Source: Nansenia antarctica (lineage: Eukaryota > Chordata > Actinopteri > Argentiniformes > Microstomatidae). From it: DNA of 64,000 nucleotides. Below the pieces are notes generated by a model, which searched no databases, was not told the origin of the DNA, and worked only from the letters and a program-made list of their open reading frames with translations. The DNA is taken from assembly GCA_963989245.1 (NCBI GenBank), contig OZ022340.1, forward strand, positions 35,966,875 to 36,030,874, written 5' to 3'. Each line of letters opens with the position of its first letter. Within the stretch, counting starts at the first letter, position 1. Positions 62,402 through 64,000 of this stretch are shown here, one piece after another. Made by a program: the position numbers and the translations under genes.

Positions 62402-63084
62402 AACAAAAATCAGATTAAAAGACCCGAACTACCCACTATACATACTTTGTGTTTTGTCCCCCGCCCCCACCTGTGGTGTATGTCCCCACCTGTCCTACCC
62501 GCTGTACATACCTTATGTTTTGTTGTATTGTTCTTCCCATGATGGATGTACGTTTATCTTGTAGATAGTAATAGTTATTTGTCTGTATTATCATGTAGAT
62601 AGTACTAGTTCTTTTCTTATGTCTGTCTTACATGTAACGATGAATTGAAAATCAAGGACCCCAATTGAAATAAGCCAGTGGCTTTCTTGGGTTTTTATCC
62701 TCTTAGTTTGACCTTGTATGTAATATGTACTTTCATGTACCTACTTCTGCAAACATTCTAATAAAGTTTTCAATCAATCAATCAATCAATCACGGATCCC
62801 GCATCGCCACCTGCTGGATGTCTGTACCTGAGAAGTTCAGCTGTCTCAGGAACATTGCACTGGCTTTGCTGACAGTCTTCGGATCAACCTATCTGTGTGA
62901 GCAGATATTCTCACACATGAAGAGCGTGCTGAGCCTCTCACGCAGCCGTCTGACAACTGACCACTCCGAAGCTTGTGTGTTACTTAAAGTGACCAAGTAC
63001 CACCCCCAGATAATGGAGTTGAGCAAAGGAAAACAGGGCCAGGGATCACATTGATTGTTAGGACTGTTTACATCGCTTTGCATA

Positions 63085-63190
63085 CATAGCTCTTTCCCCC
63101 CCTTGGTGGATTTTTTTAGCCAAATCAGTTGTGCAATAGTACATTTTGGTGAGTTGTTTCTATACAATTGACTTATATGACATTAAGGTA
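63085..63190. repeat. Dispersed repeat, inverse of 3640-3790
   Basis: CCAAATCAGTTGTGCAATAG and GTGAGTTGTTTC match the other copy in reverse complement. Confidence 0.7.
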
Positions 63191-64000
63191 ATGAATAAAG
63201 GAGACAACTACAGTATGTAGGTGGTAATCCACATCGTTCCTAGCAGGCAGACTGGTTCAATCTCCTTAGAAACAAAACATTACAGATTTAGCTATTCTCA
63301 ACTCTAAATTAACTGCACTGTTAAAACACTAGTATTGTGAGACCTCACCTGTGTCCCTGTACTTGTCTCTGCTGCCCTTTGACCAAAAAAGGTCTTTATG
63401 TCCATTTTCCTTTTTTTCCCTGGCATATTTTTGTTACAGCTCACCTACTAAAAGTGAGACGATTGACAATATCAAAACATGCTTGCACACACATATAACT
63501 TACACACAAGTTAGTTTTACTGGCCCCAATTTGGTACAATTATTACTGAAATTATTGAGAAAAGAGACATTGTTGACATACGTAAACTAGCTGTTGTAAT
63601 CTTTAATGTTCGCCAACTAGCGACGTTAGGTCCGTTTTTTCACTAAAATAACATTAGAACATGTTTGACAGAACATGACATGAACTTGTTCATTAATATA
63701 TTAAATTTGAACCAACAGTATTATGGCGTTTATACAGTTTGTTCAACCCACCTGAATGAACGAGAATCATGGGCAAGATTTTAACATTAACGTTACTTGT
63801 GGCTTGTTTATTGAGGAACCGATGTCCCGCTCCACCAGTGTTGCCAGATTGGGCTACTTTTGGTCACACTGGACGGGTGAATTTGGCAGCTTTTAGACTG
63901 GTTGGGCTGGAAATTGTCATAGATTGCCATACCAAAACAATGTCTATCGAGACACAGAGAGTGAGCCACGCACTTTTAATGAATGGATTAAAGAGCCGCA
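63191..64000. other. No gene recognised
   Basis: AT-rich unique-looking DNA. I see no exon with convincing splice sites; upstream mmrn2 exons (EMI domain) are not found here. Confidence 0.5.

Larger units (their letters stand above)
59788..62788 (+). mobile_element. LINE inserted in the hAT transposase
   Basis: Starts within RT block 0-1 (59795) and ends with AATAAAGTTTTCAATCAATC and a CAAT repeat. Comparison with the sister hAT copy at 25000 shows a few bases (about CATGAT) missing at the junction and no obvious duplication, consistent with a 5'-truncated insertion with a small target deletion. A solo LTR lies inside. Confidence 0.9.
57998..63053 (+). pseudogene. hAT transposase (GTF2IRD2/ZBED-like), interrupted
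   Basis: Starts MAGLKVKLREFQPSWTEEWG at 57998. BED-like finger CVLCHENVVCRTSSVKRHF...H. Frameshift near 58365. Then LALDESVDVNDMPRLAVIAR (catalytic Asp), TTDGAPAMVGKQRGA, KLHCIIHQENLCAKMSKSDL and RWLSCGKVLDRF to 59187. A GT...AG interval of about 200 bp follows (59188-59388), then GQTVLDMYETWAAFVGKLAV to LETTEG at 59787. After the LINE, SRIATCWMSVPEKFSCLRNI to FGSTYLCEQIFSHMKSVLSL, stop at 63053. A dead transposon gene, not a host gene. Confidence 0.9.
57598..63095 (+). mobile_element. hAT (Buster-like) element split by a LINE; 3' end lost
   Basis: Left end CAGGGGTCGGCAACC preceded by GTCTCGAT. Contains a small MITE (57732-57854), the transposase in pieces and a LINE (59788-62788). The sequence matches the copy at 24532 until CATAGCTCTTT (63093), where another repeat replaces the terminus. 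No right TIR is found before 64000. Confidence 0.88.

Overview
The window is vertebrate nuclear DNA, most likely from a ray-finned (teleost) fish. It has GT-AG introns, vertebrate developmental genes, and a repeat load typical of fish: several hAT families, two Tc1-like transposons, a Harbinger-type MITE, L2/CR1/Jockey-group LINEs, and dense (CA)n and minisatellites. Tandem-repeat density is extreme, which would fit lineages such as codfishes, but the species cannot be determined from what I can see.

Two protein-coding genes lie tail to tail. On the + strand (1502-32287) are the eight 3'-most coding exons of a BMP type I receptor, best matched by bmpr1a. They cover the end of the ectodomain, the transmembrane helix, the GS box, and the whole kinase to the stop codon. 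All exon junctions and phases are consistent and no reading frame is broken. The remaining ectodomain falls in a 200-N gap (1301-1500) or lies upstream. On the - strand (49978-36839) are four exons of an EMILIN/multimerin-family matrix protein: coiled-coil exons and a C-terminal C1q domain. Convergence with bmpr1a matches the BMPR1A-MMRN2 neighbourhood known in mammals, so I call it mmrn2. Its EMI-domain exons were not found and are probably beyond 64 kb.

Layout: 1-1500 repeats and gap; 1.5-7.3 kb ectodomain end, TM and GS exons, with a Tc1 element and a LINE in the intron; 7.3-14.1 kb a CA-repeat intron split by two large hAT insertions, one carrying nested elements; 14.1-15.9 kb first kinase exons; 15.9-22.4 kb an intron made almost wholly of tandem copies of its own splice-site regions; 22.4-24.1 kb two kinase exons; 24.1-32.2 kb a decayed hAT and a four-level nest (hAT > TIR element > Tc1 > palindromic MITE); 32.2-32.8 kb last exon and 3'UTR; 33-36.8 kb intergenic; 36.8-50 kb mmrn2 exons with a Buster-like hAT, a LINE and minisatellites between them; 50-64 kb repeats, ending with a hAT split by a LINE that is itself split by a solo LTR.

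The most unusual feature is that tandem arrays abut nearly every splice site of both genes. In several cases the repeated unit contains the splice site itself: ten copies of one exon end plus 5' splice site, then about 180 copies of a TTGTTGYAG acceptor-like unit, in a single bmpr1a intron. A second pattern is repeated hAT insertion at the same position of minisatellite units, with 8-bp duplications centred on TA.
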